From: Erythrobacter sp. KY5
Lineage (GTDB): Bacteria; Pseudomonadota; Alphaproteobacteria; Sphingomonadales; Sphingomonadaceae
Length of the DNA: 64,000 bases
Assembly (NCBI RefSeq): GCF_003264115.1
Contig: NZ_CP021912.1
Span: 2,649,001-2,713,000, forward strand
Reading direction: 5' to 3'
Positions 59,401-64,000 of the stretch are shown here, piece after piece (position 1 is the first letter of the stretch; every line of letters begins with the position of its first letter). The position numbers and the translations under genes were made by a program. The notes under the pieces were generated by a model. The model worked only from the letters and a program-made list of their open reading frames with translations. It did no database searches and was not told the origin of the DNA.

Positions 59401-61999
59401 CCGTCGCCGCACTGGTGCTGATGTTGTCCAACAAGGCATTGAAACCACCGAACCAGTCGGCTCGATGGCGTTTCGTAAGACCAAGCTCTACCGCTCGAGC
59501 GAGATTGACCGCAGTCTCTGCGGCGAAAGCACTATCAGGTTCGCCTGCAACGATAGCGTTGATGACAGTTCTATTGGCGAGATAACTCTCATAAGCTTGT
59601 GCCGAAGCAATATTACCGAGTAGACTCGATGTGTCGAAGTTGGTGGCGCTCTGTCCGCTCAATTCAACTGACGCGTAGATGGCCCGTTTGGCGAACACGT
59701 TCCCGCCGATGAGCTGAAAGTCCGGGTCGGTCAGGCCCTTGAAAATGCCGTAGCCGGTAACCTTCGAAAATGCGTTCTCGTCCTTGGAAGATACTCGATA
59801 GGTGATCGCGCCGGAGTCGCGCGTCGATATTGGGCGATAGACAAAATCGCTCTTTCGCATGCCGTAATTACCGGTCGTGACTGCGGTAGGATTTAAGAGA
59901 CGGGCGCCGGACGCCTCAAGCACCATATTGAAAGTTCCTGCGACAGATGCCGCCATTGCCTCTGCCGTCTCTTTTGAGCCGCCTTTGCGGCTGTAGACAT
60001 TTGCGACGGCGAAACGCCCCTCTCCAGCATCCCAAACAGCATCTGCCCCGGATCTTGGTGTGCCGCCGAAAACAGAACCGATCAGACCACCAAAAACGAA
60101 TCCGAGGAACGCCCCGGCGAAAGCTCCGAGTGGACCAGCGAAAGCCCCAAGGGCCGCGAATTTTTCAGTGAATAGCAGCGCGAGCCCGGCGCTGGCTACG
60201 GACGAACCAACAGCAGATCCAATCTGGCCACCGATAGTGTCGAATTGGATGACTTCAGATGCAAGCTTGGTGCCGAGAAACGAACCGATAGCGGTCCCAA
60301 CCATGGTCAGGTTTACACCGTCAAAGACCGCCTTTCCTGCCGAAATATTCGTGAGCACTTGCCCTATTACGGCACCAGTACCAGTATTGAGCGCCTCTCC
60401 CGCAAAACCCCCGACACCCAGGGTCTTGACGAGCTCGGCAGTCAAAAACGAGGACAGCGCCCCGATCCCCGCCGCCTTGAGATTAGACAGTAGTTCGGGC
60501 CCGAATGCAGAGAATGCGTCTCTGGTCGCAGTCGTAACCGATTGACCGCCGACGATACCGTCGAGAGCATCTCCCAAGTTGTCGCCCAAGGTACTTAGCA
60601 AACTCGAACTTGCAATGCCCAAAACGGTATCATTGCCGCTAATACGATAGCCAAGCTGATTACCTAGCGCTCCGCCGACGTCCGAGAAATCGAAAGGCAG
60701 CGGGTTGCCGGGAAGCCGGATCGAAGTTGAGACTGGTTTTCCATCGGCGGATAGGCGTTGATCAACTACTACCCTCGGCTTACCCGTACCGTAATCCACG
60801 GCGTCGTAAACAATTTGGCGCACGACAGTTTCGACGCCATCGATAACTTCGGTTTCATATTCGACAGCTCGCCCAGTCCCACGCTCTATTACCGAGGTAT
60901 CCGTTCCATCCTCTCCCTCCGTCCGCGGCCTCAATCCGTATGGAAGAAGCACCCCCGTGCGCGGGTCGACCACTCGCGCGACACTGTCGAGGTTGACGCG
61001 GCGCCTATAGCCAGTGACGATAATCACATTGTCTTCGGTGTCGACTATCTCATTGCCAACACGCAGGGGTGCAAGGTTGTTGATCGGGAAGTCGTTAATA
61101 TCCAGGCCCAACAAGCGACCAACGGTGTTGATGTTGTGCGCGAACTGATAAAAATCAGTGCCGGTTGCATCGTTATTCAAAACGATGCTTGGACCGTAGA
61201 TTTTGGTGAGCAAGCCGACAACGCTCGATTCCCCGACTACCAAGTCGCCATCGGCAGTGAACGAGATTACGCGCTCTAAGTTTCCTTCTTCCAGCCAGGC
61301 AATATAGCTATCCGCCAAGGCAACAAGTTCGGGATCTACCGCGTCACCGAGGAGAGCAAAAAGCGCTCCGCGGAAGATCGGCGACTCAAAGCCGCGGATG
61401 TCAATACCGGCGGGCGAGAATTGGAAAATTCCATTAATTCTTTCGCCGAAGCCAGCGATGTTCAAATCCGCTGCATAGATCGTCGAAAGTTGCGAACCTT
61501 TCGAGTGCGAGAAGATGTTGATGACATCGTCTGGGTAAAGCGCGATAAATGGATCAACCAGAGCCTTGAGAGCAAGAAACTCTCCCATGTCAAATCCGTA
61601 CACGGACGATTGGGCGAGAAGTTTCGCTCCTTCCGCGACATCGAGATCGTAAGGCCCCACACCACCAATCGAAATCACAAGTTCTTGGCTCGTTCGCGAG
61701 CGCAAAACGACTGCGTCGAGGCCACTGCGGTTGTTTTCGCCGTTCGTCGAAGAACTTCCGACAATTTCGTAATTCGCAATAAAGTACTGGATTTCGCTGG
61801 GCGAGAGCGATGTAACGAACCCTTGATTGAGTGGGCCGCCGCTTGTTTGCTGAAGGCTTTGGATGGCGCTTGTGATCTGCGCAGGCGTCATGCCCGGCCG
61901 AAGAACGCTCGCATAATACCCATAGCGAGCAAAGACCGACGCCTGTTGATAGTCGCTCGGAGAACCCGGATCGGCGCCCTGACTTTCAGTACCACTCAT
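47435..61999 (-). CDS. Giant RTX/cadherin/EF-hand secreted protein, 4854 residues
   Basis: N-terminus (1-340): alpha/beta-hydrolase-like with the nucleophile elbow SHSKGS (Ser166). Residues about 500-650: several Gly/Ala-rich hydrophobic stretches that could insert into membranes. RTX GGxGxDxxx blocks at about 950-1070, 1230-1340, 1520-1680, 1880-2120 and 2680-2950, separated by cadherin/VCBS-like domains (for example 2230-2660). From about 3300 to 3810 three nearly identical 114-residue cadherin-like repeats. C-terminal three modules of VLDLDGDG...ALDRNGNG...FDTNQNG EF-hand type (about 4060, 4280, 4525). It is a type I secretion substrate that folds on calcium. The start ATG overlaps the lipoprotein stop upstream. 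Confidence 0.92.
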   Translation of the reverse strand: MSGTESQGADPGSPSDYQQASVFARYGYYASVLRPGMTPAQITSAIQSLQQTSGGPLNQGFVTSLSPSEIQYFIANYEIVGSSSTNGENNRSGLDAVVLRSRTSQELVISIGGVGPYDLDVAEGAKLLAQSSVYGFDMGEFLALKALVDPFIALYPDDVINIFSHSKGSQLSTIYAADLNIAGFGERINGIFQFSPAGIDIRGFESPIFRGALFALLGDAVDPELVALADSYIAWLEEGNLERVISFTADGDLVVGESSVVGLLTKIYGPSIVLNNDATGTDFYQFAHNINTVGRLLGLDINDFPINNLAPLRVGNEIVDTEDNVIIVTGYRRRVNLDSVARVVDPRTGVLLPYGLRPRTEGEDGTDTSVIERGTGRAVEYETEVIDGVETVVRQIVYDAVDYGTGKPRVVVDQRLSADGKPVSTSIRLPGNPLPFDFSDVGGALGNQLGYRISGNDTVLGIASSSLLSTLGDNLGDALDGIVGGQSVTTATRDAFSAFGPELLSNLKAAGIGALSSFLTAELVKTLGVGGFAGEALNTGTGAVIGQVLTNISAGKAVFDGVNLTMVGTAIGSFLGTKLASEVIQFDTIGGQIGSAVGSSVASAGLALLFTEKFAALGAFAGPLGAFAGAFLGFVFGGLIGSVFGGTPRSGADAVWDAGEGRFAVANVYSRKGGSKETAEAMAASVAGTFNMVLEASGARLLNPTAVTTGNYGMRKSDFVYRPISTRDSGAITYRVSSKDENAFSKVTGYGIFKGLTDPDFQLIGGNVFAKRAIYASVELSGQSATNFDTSSLLGNIASAQAYESYLANRTVINAIVAGEPDSAFAAETAVNLARAVELGLTKRHRADWFGGFNALLDNISTSAATVQFGFDYNPYSDRISRLVGVGEYVLSDAIDIAGQTQIEGNDAANVITIANVTHNQDGFEVFGGAGRIANTTGLIINGNATDGSAITIEVAATIDAGGGNDTVHGGNLGNNIFGGDGDDTLYGGRLDDWLLGGAGNDRLDAGAQSGGLGGDGNYLDGGAGDDQLFGREGADWLEGGAGADILRGGDGGDILTGGTDKFDANGNWLAGDQLYGGAGDDTYLLRRGDGKDLADDTDASAPIAPTVPNPGDYPGVDLNDPIAARFAAIANGVLKRDWLGTSAGVSKGQVAGGEDAIAFGYGIGIGDVRLARAANGKDLIVEIMEIGPDGVERSSGDQLTVRDWFSNPFKRVEWLKFVDGTEIRIGDVTSFVIGTNSDDVLIGTNGNDFVYGGAGDDELRLLAGDDVGNGGTGNDLVAGDDGRDLLIGGLGNDRLIGGRGSDAITGDAGADDIYGGDDDDIISGGRGDGDILVGGAGDDTFKYARGDGHDTVFDDYANYWQVVWTSAGGWNTAGGFNQDPDTTEVTGPDGSYVYKNVGTAAEPQLEWVGRFDFDATTGQLKRFAPPASATTITRDAGVDTIEFALGIDIQDIVLHNPAGTNDLVLLVGDENAESSAASDSITLKDWYKNGAVGSGEVEKLAFYSTGILDIDPSKRRLVAGTEGDDGTMATPLSGTALQDWITGGGGDDVIASGDGDDILGGNAGFDTLRGEAGNDVLYGGAGNDILDGGMGSDILIGGTGQDAASYASSAAGVKVHLSAAHTNSGDAIGDEFHSIEDLIGSAGADELGGDEGENELTGGKGNDMLAGNIGDDTYVWNVGDGADIVAEGAFIVEEAVTPEGTLADGYSVSRWQPAGAIDPQSGWRYWQLQVEGPDGELVYDSSAYLHPSSSSPTQPLPTAYIQSGWLDGYLRTNGQQTTRLTYDTAIDGGDDVLEFGKGITLDSLAFVWEGSDLVIRFLGQTASSVTLRDQASANSAVESVILSDGFAFSLASIFMATSDQLKSGGDFDDLLLGRYGVFADSLAGDAGDDVLVGYAGNDTLSGGAGNDIIEGGLGADIIDGGSDDGGAGDTVRYIGSTKGVTVNLALSGAQGGDSGSDAYGDVLSGIESVMGSNQADTLTGNSGDNRLFGMGGNDVINGGDGANVLDGGDGDDFINGGAGEDNIAGGEGDDVIYALDGNDIASGGTGNDEIYGGAGDDQLLGDAGNDRLEGNWGNDRLLGGDGNDVLVGGDGSDVLVGGAGSDWLQGDSGDDTYLLDRFSGADTLADSTGINTVVFDETVSHDRIWMTRTGSDLRVAVMGGDTALTIKGFFSGTDRPVKAIYTTTHAIFLDHPETLALIDTMTAAGAAPAVMPASVAALLPTYWHEGGKAAPTAPDAPREVRLAEDGSVTLDGNYGVIDHDRNIVSYTVLESSGPQLGAITALDPATGALTYTPFADANGEDSFILIATDADGHAVDVPVHVVIDAVNDAPRALVVGGNGFLTVAEGAPGSDTVEGTLIGVFSAVDVEGEEVRYSLVNDLGGRFSLLPNGELRVQNVALLDREAAGSHTIQVVASDPHGATTNANFTVTVSNVNEAPNRPTATSSMGMTGEYVAGTNASNLGKSVVTFTLSDPDGGAVPTLRFTPDTSGNPGGQFKIVGNRVEFASEPDFETLAGQGFAITDSDGDGLGEIALTGRVEAFDGELASGEATSFTVRIEDVNQRQTAIALAGKTASITERDRIASGTPRPAVVLGTVSVADADLPGQLTGQQAFAVFENGSTTPSTRFAVDIANRLVLLANQSLDYETDGTAITLTIRATDKSSAPLSFEQDFSFVIANQDDVLDGTASANTLTGQQNRDIIRGLGGNDTISGLDGNDDLDGGDGNDIIYGGNGNDLLLGGSGNDRLEGEAGSDTLYGGIGDDTLDGGDGNDLLYGEAGNDGARASGTDPLRGFTAAGLIGGAGNDLLDGGDGDDYLDGGSGADELIGGAGFDGVTYAASHAAVNVNLANGTGSGGHAQGDTLSGIELVEGSSFNDTLTGSAGADVLSGGAGNDTIYGGAGDDHLLGGAGNDMLDAQSGDDYLDGGAGDDILVGGTGNDTYYVSRGQGNDRIRNFDATGADFDHLTFDGSVLYDHIWFDRVGDDLRLTLLGSAGTEGSVTVESWFADPNRGDFRIDLISDGVDRAAMPVNVDALVALMATIPSGSRPTTQAQMASLRGSNMSFRNGMEDYWGRLGPPKISNTGTISGVEALDNGITQVTFAVRAWFEDEQGLGVDIPASNIDLSLYTSGGHALADYVTGVDYGTPDTSGNRSVTLTLAPNASTHLLSGGTLPLQLKAQIRGTTRTALDPGGVALSIAPTADTGVLTQLASAGGNAGTNIAIAVAATSSDTDGSESVDVLVKGLPGGYSLVNSSGTAVGTFESASGWWRLTSNQLSGLRMKVPAGRHEDASLSFAVQTRDGSSVRTSGWTPLAVVVNGKPTDISLSGSVAENAASGTFVGLLSAIDPDTAEGKPAPTHFQLLNNAGGRYVLDPGNTRRLLVNNGGGNIDYEASNRDAANTITVRAFDADGSYVDKTIVVPVTNVNEQNTLPSSYSWNVNENAAAGTLVGTVAASDPDSASITFGQQRYYFLNGSTASATSSDGRYQIEASTGRITIKSVLNFEAGNTSAAYTVIARDNAGASGYKQAQSTVTIGINNVNEQNTLPASHSWNVNENVAVGTLVGTVAASDPDSATVAFGQQRYYFLNGSTASATSSDGRYQVDAISGRITTKAALNFEAGNTSGSYTVIARDNAGAAGYKQAQSTVTIGINNVNEQNALAAVATQTVLENRAVGTVVTTISASDPDSASTAFGQQRYYFLNGSSASGVSADGRYAINATSGAITTRAVFDYDTMSNPNGSYTVIARDNAGAAGYTQSQRTVAINVGNVDELHSLVAASGSILENRPTPPNTAFSPSFNLRSSMLQDPEGEGMTWSFADGSTQSGIWSINAQGVVYLTAGVADYEAVTTRYEERWVYPDPGPGGGGWNDPYEPYFPSEPQEPYVTYVPVRDHSLATQSLSVKATDSLGRSVTGTFTATITDENEGPNLSSARTFYVSDDQKTGYIGQVRGTDPETGAAASSYRIISVSKLEKGLVRGSSSDVDNTGYPYVSVAASGSSAGKLYFSLPGDGEWEGGIKYHPTLGGRWYFQLNYVMQIGLKDASGVEKVEEVTVIFKKHGTSAVLPIVLDLDGDGLELVDYDASTVYFDMDLDGIADRTGWVAADDALLALDRNGNGIIDDSSEISFADDLENALTDLEGLRAFDTNQNGLLDAGDERFAEFLVWQDANQNGISDEGELRTLTEAGIVQLNLTLNQTGEEPADDHNVIFATTDYLNSDGSLGLVGDISFAFEPSAPQEAEIEGLPDDVELIWVAPEDVEQTTPQGAQGSDPEEQDDDAQQYGLAAPIVLDFDGDGEGLVSLAASTTLFDQDGDGELERTGWIEAGDALLALDRNGNGTIDDIGEISFLGDKEGAKTDLEGLAAFDSNGDGLLDASDDRFVEFKLWFDRDSDGMTDAGELLSLAEAGVASIGLVGTATGETITAGSNIVYNRAEFTRDDGGVGTVLDSGFAFLVNGSTHATALTGIKDADVEFKAASLSFERKAKKYRVASMGGELAIVPRRARGEVDPRAGAMGAVSEMQFANRKYGYLDAIVLDLDRDGIETERFSKTKARFDMNGDGIADDTGWTTSRDGFLVVDRNENGRIDDGSELSFYLDAPEARSAMQGLASFDTNGDGLVSVLDERFGELKVWVDTDHDGRSDMGELRTLADHGIVSISLRAAASEDTNKVGRNVLLSTAVFNLADGSTGTLGDVAFGFKPTRKPATASSTSNSLRRDQWLRDGMPRIEELSLQDILSEDFFRRYENIAAGQDPVDLWARERFAQRGIHLSELDLDKLGSLDARSHIRSQLEVSDLPEELTADGAGGLEHGIPPKSDHAANDNPDISRRLALLRQDMAAFGPVGGLEDQLRNRHQPYALADIYS
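50707..51733 (-). repeat. Three tandem 342-bp repeats inside the RTX gene
   Basis: The block CGTTCACATT occurs at 51733 (start of match), 51391 and 51049, a constant spacing of 342 bases (114 codons). The units encode nearly identical cadherin-like domains (ASDPDSA...FGQQRYYFLNGS...YTVIARDNAGA). High DNA identity suggests recent duplication or conversion. Confidence 0.85.
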
Positions 62000-62463
62000 G
62001 CCTCAAGTCCTTTCTCAACGAAATCGAAATACGTTCGCCCCCTAACCGAGAAGCAGTCGATGTCGTAATATTCGGGGGATGAGATCGAGATCGACCCACC
62101 CCGCTTTATTTTGGCTTGCGGAAGCAAAATAATTGCGGTTGCCGCATCAGAAGCAGTCACCTTTATTTTCGCAATTTCGAGATTTTCAACGCTTGATGAG
62201 TCCGGACTTTCAATTTTCTCAGTTAATATTGTTTCGAATTGAAGGTCAGTCTGGGGATCTATTTCACCCATATTAATAAGCATTCTGATACGAGCAAGAT
62301 TGGGCTCTTCGCTCTCCTGCACAAATTGAAAATCGCGACAAAACTCTTCGAAACGCCCTTCAGCAACTGCAGTGCCATTATCGCAACCCACTAGCGCGAG
62401 GCAAAGCAACGCGCTGAGTCTGATACCGATGCGGCGGGTGGAGATGATCGCGATGGTCGGCAT
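61996..62463 (-). CDS. Small lipoprotein preceding the RTX gene
   Basis: 155 residues. A basic n-region and LSALLCLALVGC form a lipoprotein signal. The mature part (FEEFCRDFQFVQESEE ... YYDIDCFSVRGRTYF) has no recognised domain. The stop overlaps the RTX ATG (ATGA). It lies five bases after the Imm11 gene, so it belongs to the same unit. The upstream ATG at 62487 is also in frame. Confidence 0.7.
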   Translation of the reverse strand: MPTIAIISTRRIGIRLSALLCLALVGCDNGTAVAEGRFEEFCRDFQFVQESEEPNLARIRMLINMGEIDPQTDLQFETILTEKIESPDSSSVENLEIAKIKVTASDAATAIILLPQAKIKRGGSISISSPEYYDIDCFSVRGRTYFDFVEKGLEA

Positions 62464-62468
62464 CGAAC

Positions 62469-63188
62469 CTACTCCCGCTCGGACCAATAGGGTCGAATTT
62501 CGAAAAGCCCCGCATCGGCGTTTTCTTCCGGCGTCGGCGCCTGCAATGGCGTAAAGAGAGCCCCCTTCAGACCAGCTTGGCGCCAGGCATCGACGATGGT
62601 TTCGTCGAAGATGAAACCGGTTTGATAGCGAAGCAGATAGAAGGCGTGCTCGTCTTCACGCACCGTAGGAAAGCGGACGTCGTCGAGCCGGGTGAGGAAG
62701 GGGTTGTCGGCAGCCTCTTCGACACCCGGATAAAGGTCCGAATGCCAAAGAACATTTGATCGCTCCTCGTCGAATCTATCGACGACGCGAACGACATCCA
62801 TCATCCAGTAGGGTTCTACCGGCCCGCCATCTCCATCGACCGCAGCGCATTCGGCGAACTCGAACGCATCGGGGTCGATCTCGACCAGCAGGTTCTTCGC
62901 GCGCAGCGAAACGAAAGGCTTACGGAAACCATAAATGTCCAGAAGCTCTTCATTGTCTACACCCACCACCAGCGCCGGTTTCGCACGCAGCGTCGGTAGG
63001 CCAAAGCGCAATGGCGCGCCTAGGCCCTCGATTGCGTATTCATGATTGCCCGCCAGAACGTAAGCGCCCGGGACTGTGCTTGGCACCAAAGCCTGGGCCT
63101 TGTTAACAAACTCGAAATCGCTTGGATTGAGGCGCAAATCGGAGCCGACGCTGTAGAAGCGTCGCCGGTCGTGATTACGAGGCTGCAT
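62469..63188 (-). CDS. Imm11-family (DUF1629) protein
   Basis: 239 residues. The C-terminal half has VEPYWMMDVVRVVDRFDEERS and the region LLRYQTGFIFDETIVDAWRQAGLKGALFTPL, typical of the Imm11/DUF1629 family found next to polymorphic toxins. It could protect against the giant RTX protein, but it could also be an enzyme-binding accessory. The ATG at 63188 is preferred over a TTG at 63221. Confidence 0.75.
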   Translation of the reverse strand: MQPRNHDRRRFYSVGSDLRLNPSDFEFVNKAQALVPSTVPGAYVLAGNHEYAIEGLGAPLRFGLPTLRAKPALVVGVDNEELLDIYGFRKPFVSLRAKNLLVEIDPDAFEFAECAAVDGDGGPVEPYWMMDVVRVVDRFDEERSNVLWHSDLYPGVEEAADNPFLTRLDDVRFPTVREDEHAFYLLRYQTGFIFDETIVDAWRQAGLKGALFTPLQAPTPEENADAGLFEIRPYWSERE

Positions 63189-63474
63189 ATCGAGATCCCG
63201 CGTTGGGTCTTTTACGGGCAATATGGAATGCGTCGAGATTGTGCCCAGACGCGTTCAGCAGAAATTGAGCATGATCGGAATTCAGGCGGATTGCACGCAG
63301 GTATTTGTGGTGACAACTCGCCCAACTAAGCACGCTACTTCCTCAGCACTTCCTCGCGACCCCCTACGGTCGGAGATAACTTCAAACGGAGACGCACTTT
63401 TAAGGGTGAGTCAGAGCACGGAGTAGTTCGAATTCAAATAACCGACAAGACTATATTTGAAGAAATATCACTTT
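63189..63474. other. Intergenic region between HlyD and Imm11 genes
   Basis: About 285 bases, AT-richer than the flanks. It contains no credible ORF. As the gap upstream of Imm11 on the minus strand it is the most likely site of a promoter for the Imm11-lipoprotein-RTX-HlyC-Sel1 unit, but no clear -35/-10 pair is evident. Confidence 0.4.
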
Positions 63475-64000
63475 TTATCGCTCCCGCCCCGCCTCGTTCA
63501 CCGCCCGGCTGATCGGCGAAAGCAAATACTGAATGATTCGTCGTCGCCCAGTCTTGATCTCGGCCTGAACCGACATGCCAGGCTGTACGCTGTCGCAGAG
63601 CGGATGACGCGCGGGATCATTCGTGGCACATGCAAGGTCGATCCTAGCGGCATAGACCAGGCCGGGTTGGACCGGGCGCCCATTCTGATCGCGCACGCTG
63701 CTAGCAGGCTGCTGGCTCTGATCGATCGCATCGCGACTGATGTTCGTTACGGTGCCTTCGATCAAACCATAGTCGGTGAAGTTGAACGCTTCGAGCTTGA
63801 CCGCGACCCGTTGGCCGACGCCAACAAACCCGATATCCTTGTTCTGGACGAACGCCTCGACAGAGATGCCGCCATTGCAGCTCGAGGTATTGGCCGCGTC
63901 GCCCGAGGTGCACGGCACGATCACCATCAGCGGCTGTGCCGGCTGCACAACCCCTCCGACTGTGGTCACGGCGAGCTGCTGAATCACCCCGTCCACGGGT
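63475..64000 (-). CDS. HlyD-family type I secretion periplasmic adaptor, C-terminal part (partial)
   Basis: At least 174 residues remain; the gene runs past the right edge of the window. The start seen is PVDGVIQQLAVTTVGGVVQPAQPLMVIVP, the second half of the lipoyl domain and beta-barrel of membrane fusion proteins. VQNKDIGFVGVGQRVAVKLEAFNFTDYGLIEG and the C-terminal SVQAEIKTGRRRIIQYLLSPI are the classic HlyD end. It couples an inner-membrane ABC transporter to TolC; the substrate is most probably the giant RTX protein. The last 50 residues carry extra cysteines (ACATNDPARHPLCD), an unusual insertion. Confidence 0.92.
   Translation of the reverse strand, partial: PVDGVIQQLAVTTVGGVVQPAQPLMVIVPCTSGDAANTSSCNGGISVEAFVQNKDIGFVGVGQRVAVKLEAFNFTDYGLIEGTVTNISRDAIDQSQQPASSVRDQNGRPVQPGLVYAARIDLACATNDPARHPLCDSVQPGMSVQAEIKTGRRRIIQYLLSPISRAVNEAGRER

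Noticed and set aside
47892-61300. Many plus-strand ORFs inside the RTX gene, some over 200 codons
   Set aside because: They are translations of the repetitive Gly/Asp-rich antisense strand, with monotonous Ala/Ile/Val patterns and no RBS.

Overview
The window reads as chromosomal DNA of an alphaproteobacterium, most probably Sphingomonadales and close to Erythrobacteraceae. The grounds are a circularly permuted two-piece tmRNA whose tag decodes as ANDNEALAVAA, SciP- and HdaA-type cell-cycle genes, DUF2794, an Aur1-like PAP2 enzyme (fitting a sphingolipid-containing lineage), high GC, and many TGA/ATG or GTGA start-stop overlaps. This is inference from gene content; no marker gene was compared.

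Layout. 1-38 kb is a housekeeping backbone. It holds the end of the ATP synthase operon (atpD end, a small YHS-like ORF, atpC), a PAP2 enzyme, a secreted prolyl oligopeptidase, SciP, a SOUL protein, and HNH-glmU divergent from gph. Next come an acyl-CoA-type SDR, DUF2794-cysE, and hdaA/DUF2066 divergent from purM-purN(+MmcQ)-sulfotransferase. Then ndk, holC, DUF2256, pepA, the outer-membrane biogenesis cluster lptD-surA-pdxA-rsmA, a PilZ protein, glcB, an arginine succinyltransferase operon (M20 hydrolase-astA-astB), ssrA, mscL, lemA with two TPM-domain genes, a Nudix hydrolase, an SDR, and a PspC operon led by three tiny membrane proteins.

38.1-46.3 kb is an accessory island. It carries a TNase gene and a large serine recombinase, each broken by one in-frame stop codon; a tiny membrane ORF with an Excalibur gene; a RloC/PrrC-like AAA ATPase (P-loop, CxxC hook, C-terminal R-x3-E...H) coupled to a DUF3223 gene; and two secreted or unknown genes. 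The ATPase plus DUF3223 pair is a candidate anti-phage cassette.

46.5-64 kb is a type I secretion/RTX locus read on the minus strand: HlyD-type adaptor (cut by the window edge), Imm11-family protein, small lipoprotein, a 4854-residue RTX/cadherin/EF-hand protein with a serine-hydrolase-like N-terminus, a HlyC-type lysine acyltransferase and a Sel1-repeat lipoprotein. The short gaps and overlaps from the lipoprotein to the Sel1 gene suggest one transcription unit for an acylated, secreted giant protein. No HlyB-type transporter gene lies inside the window.
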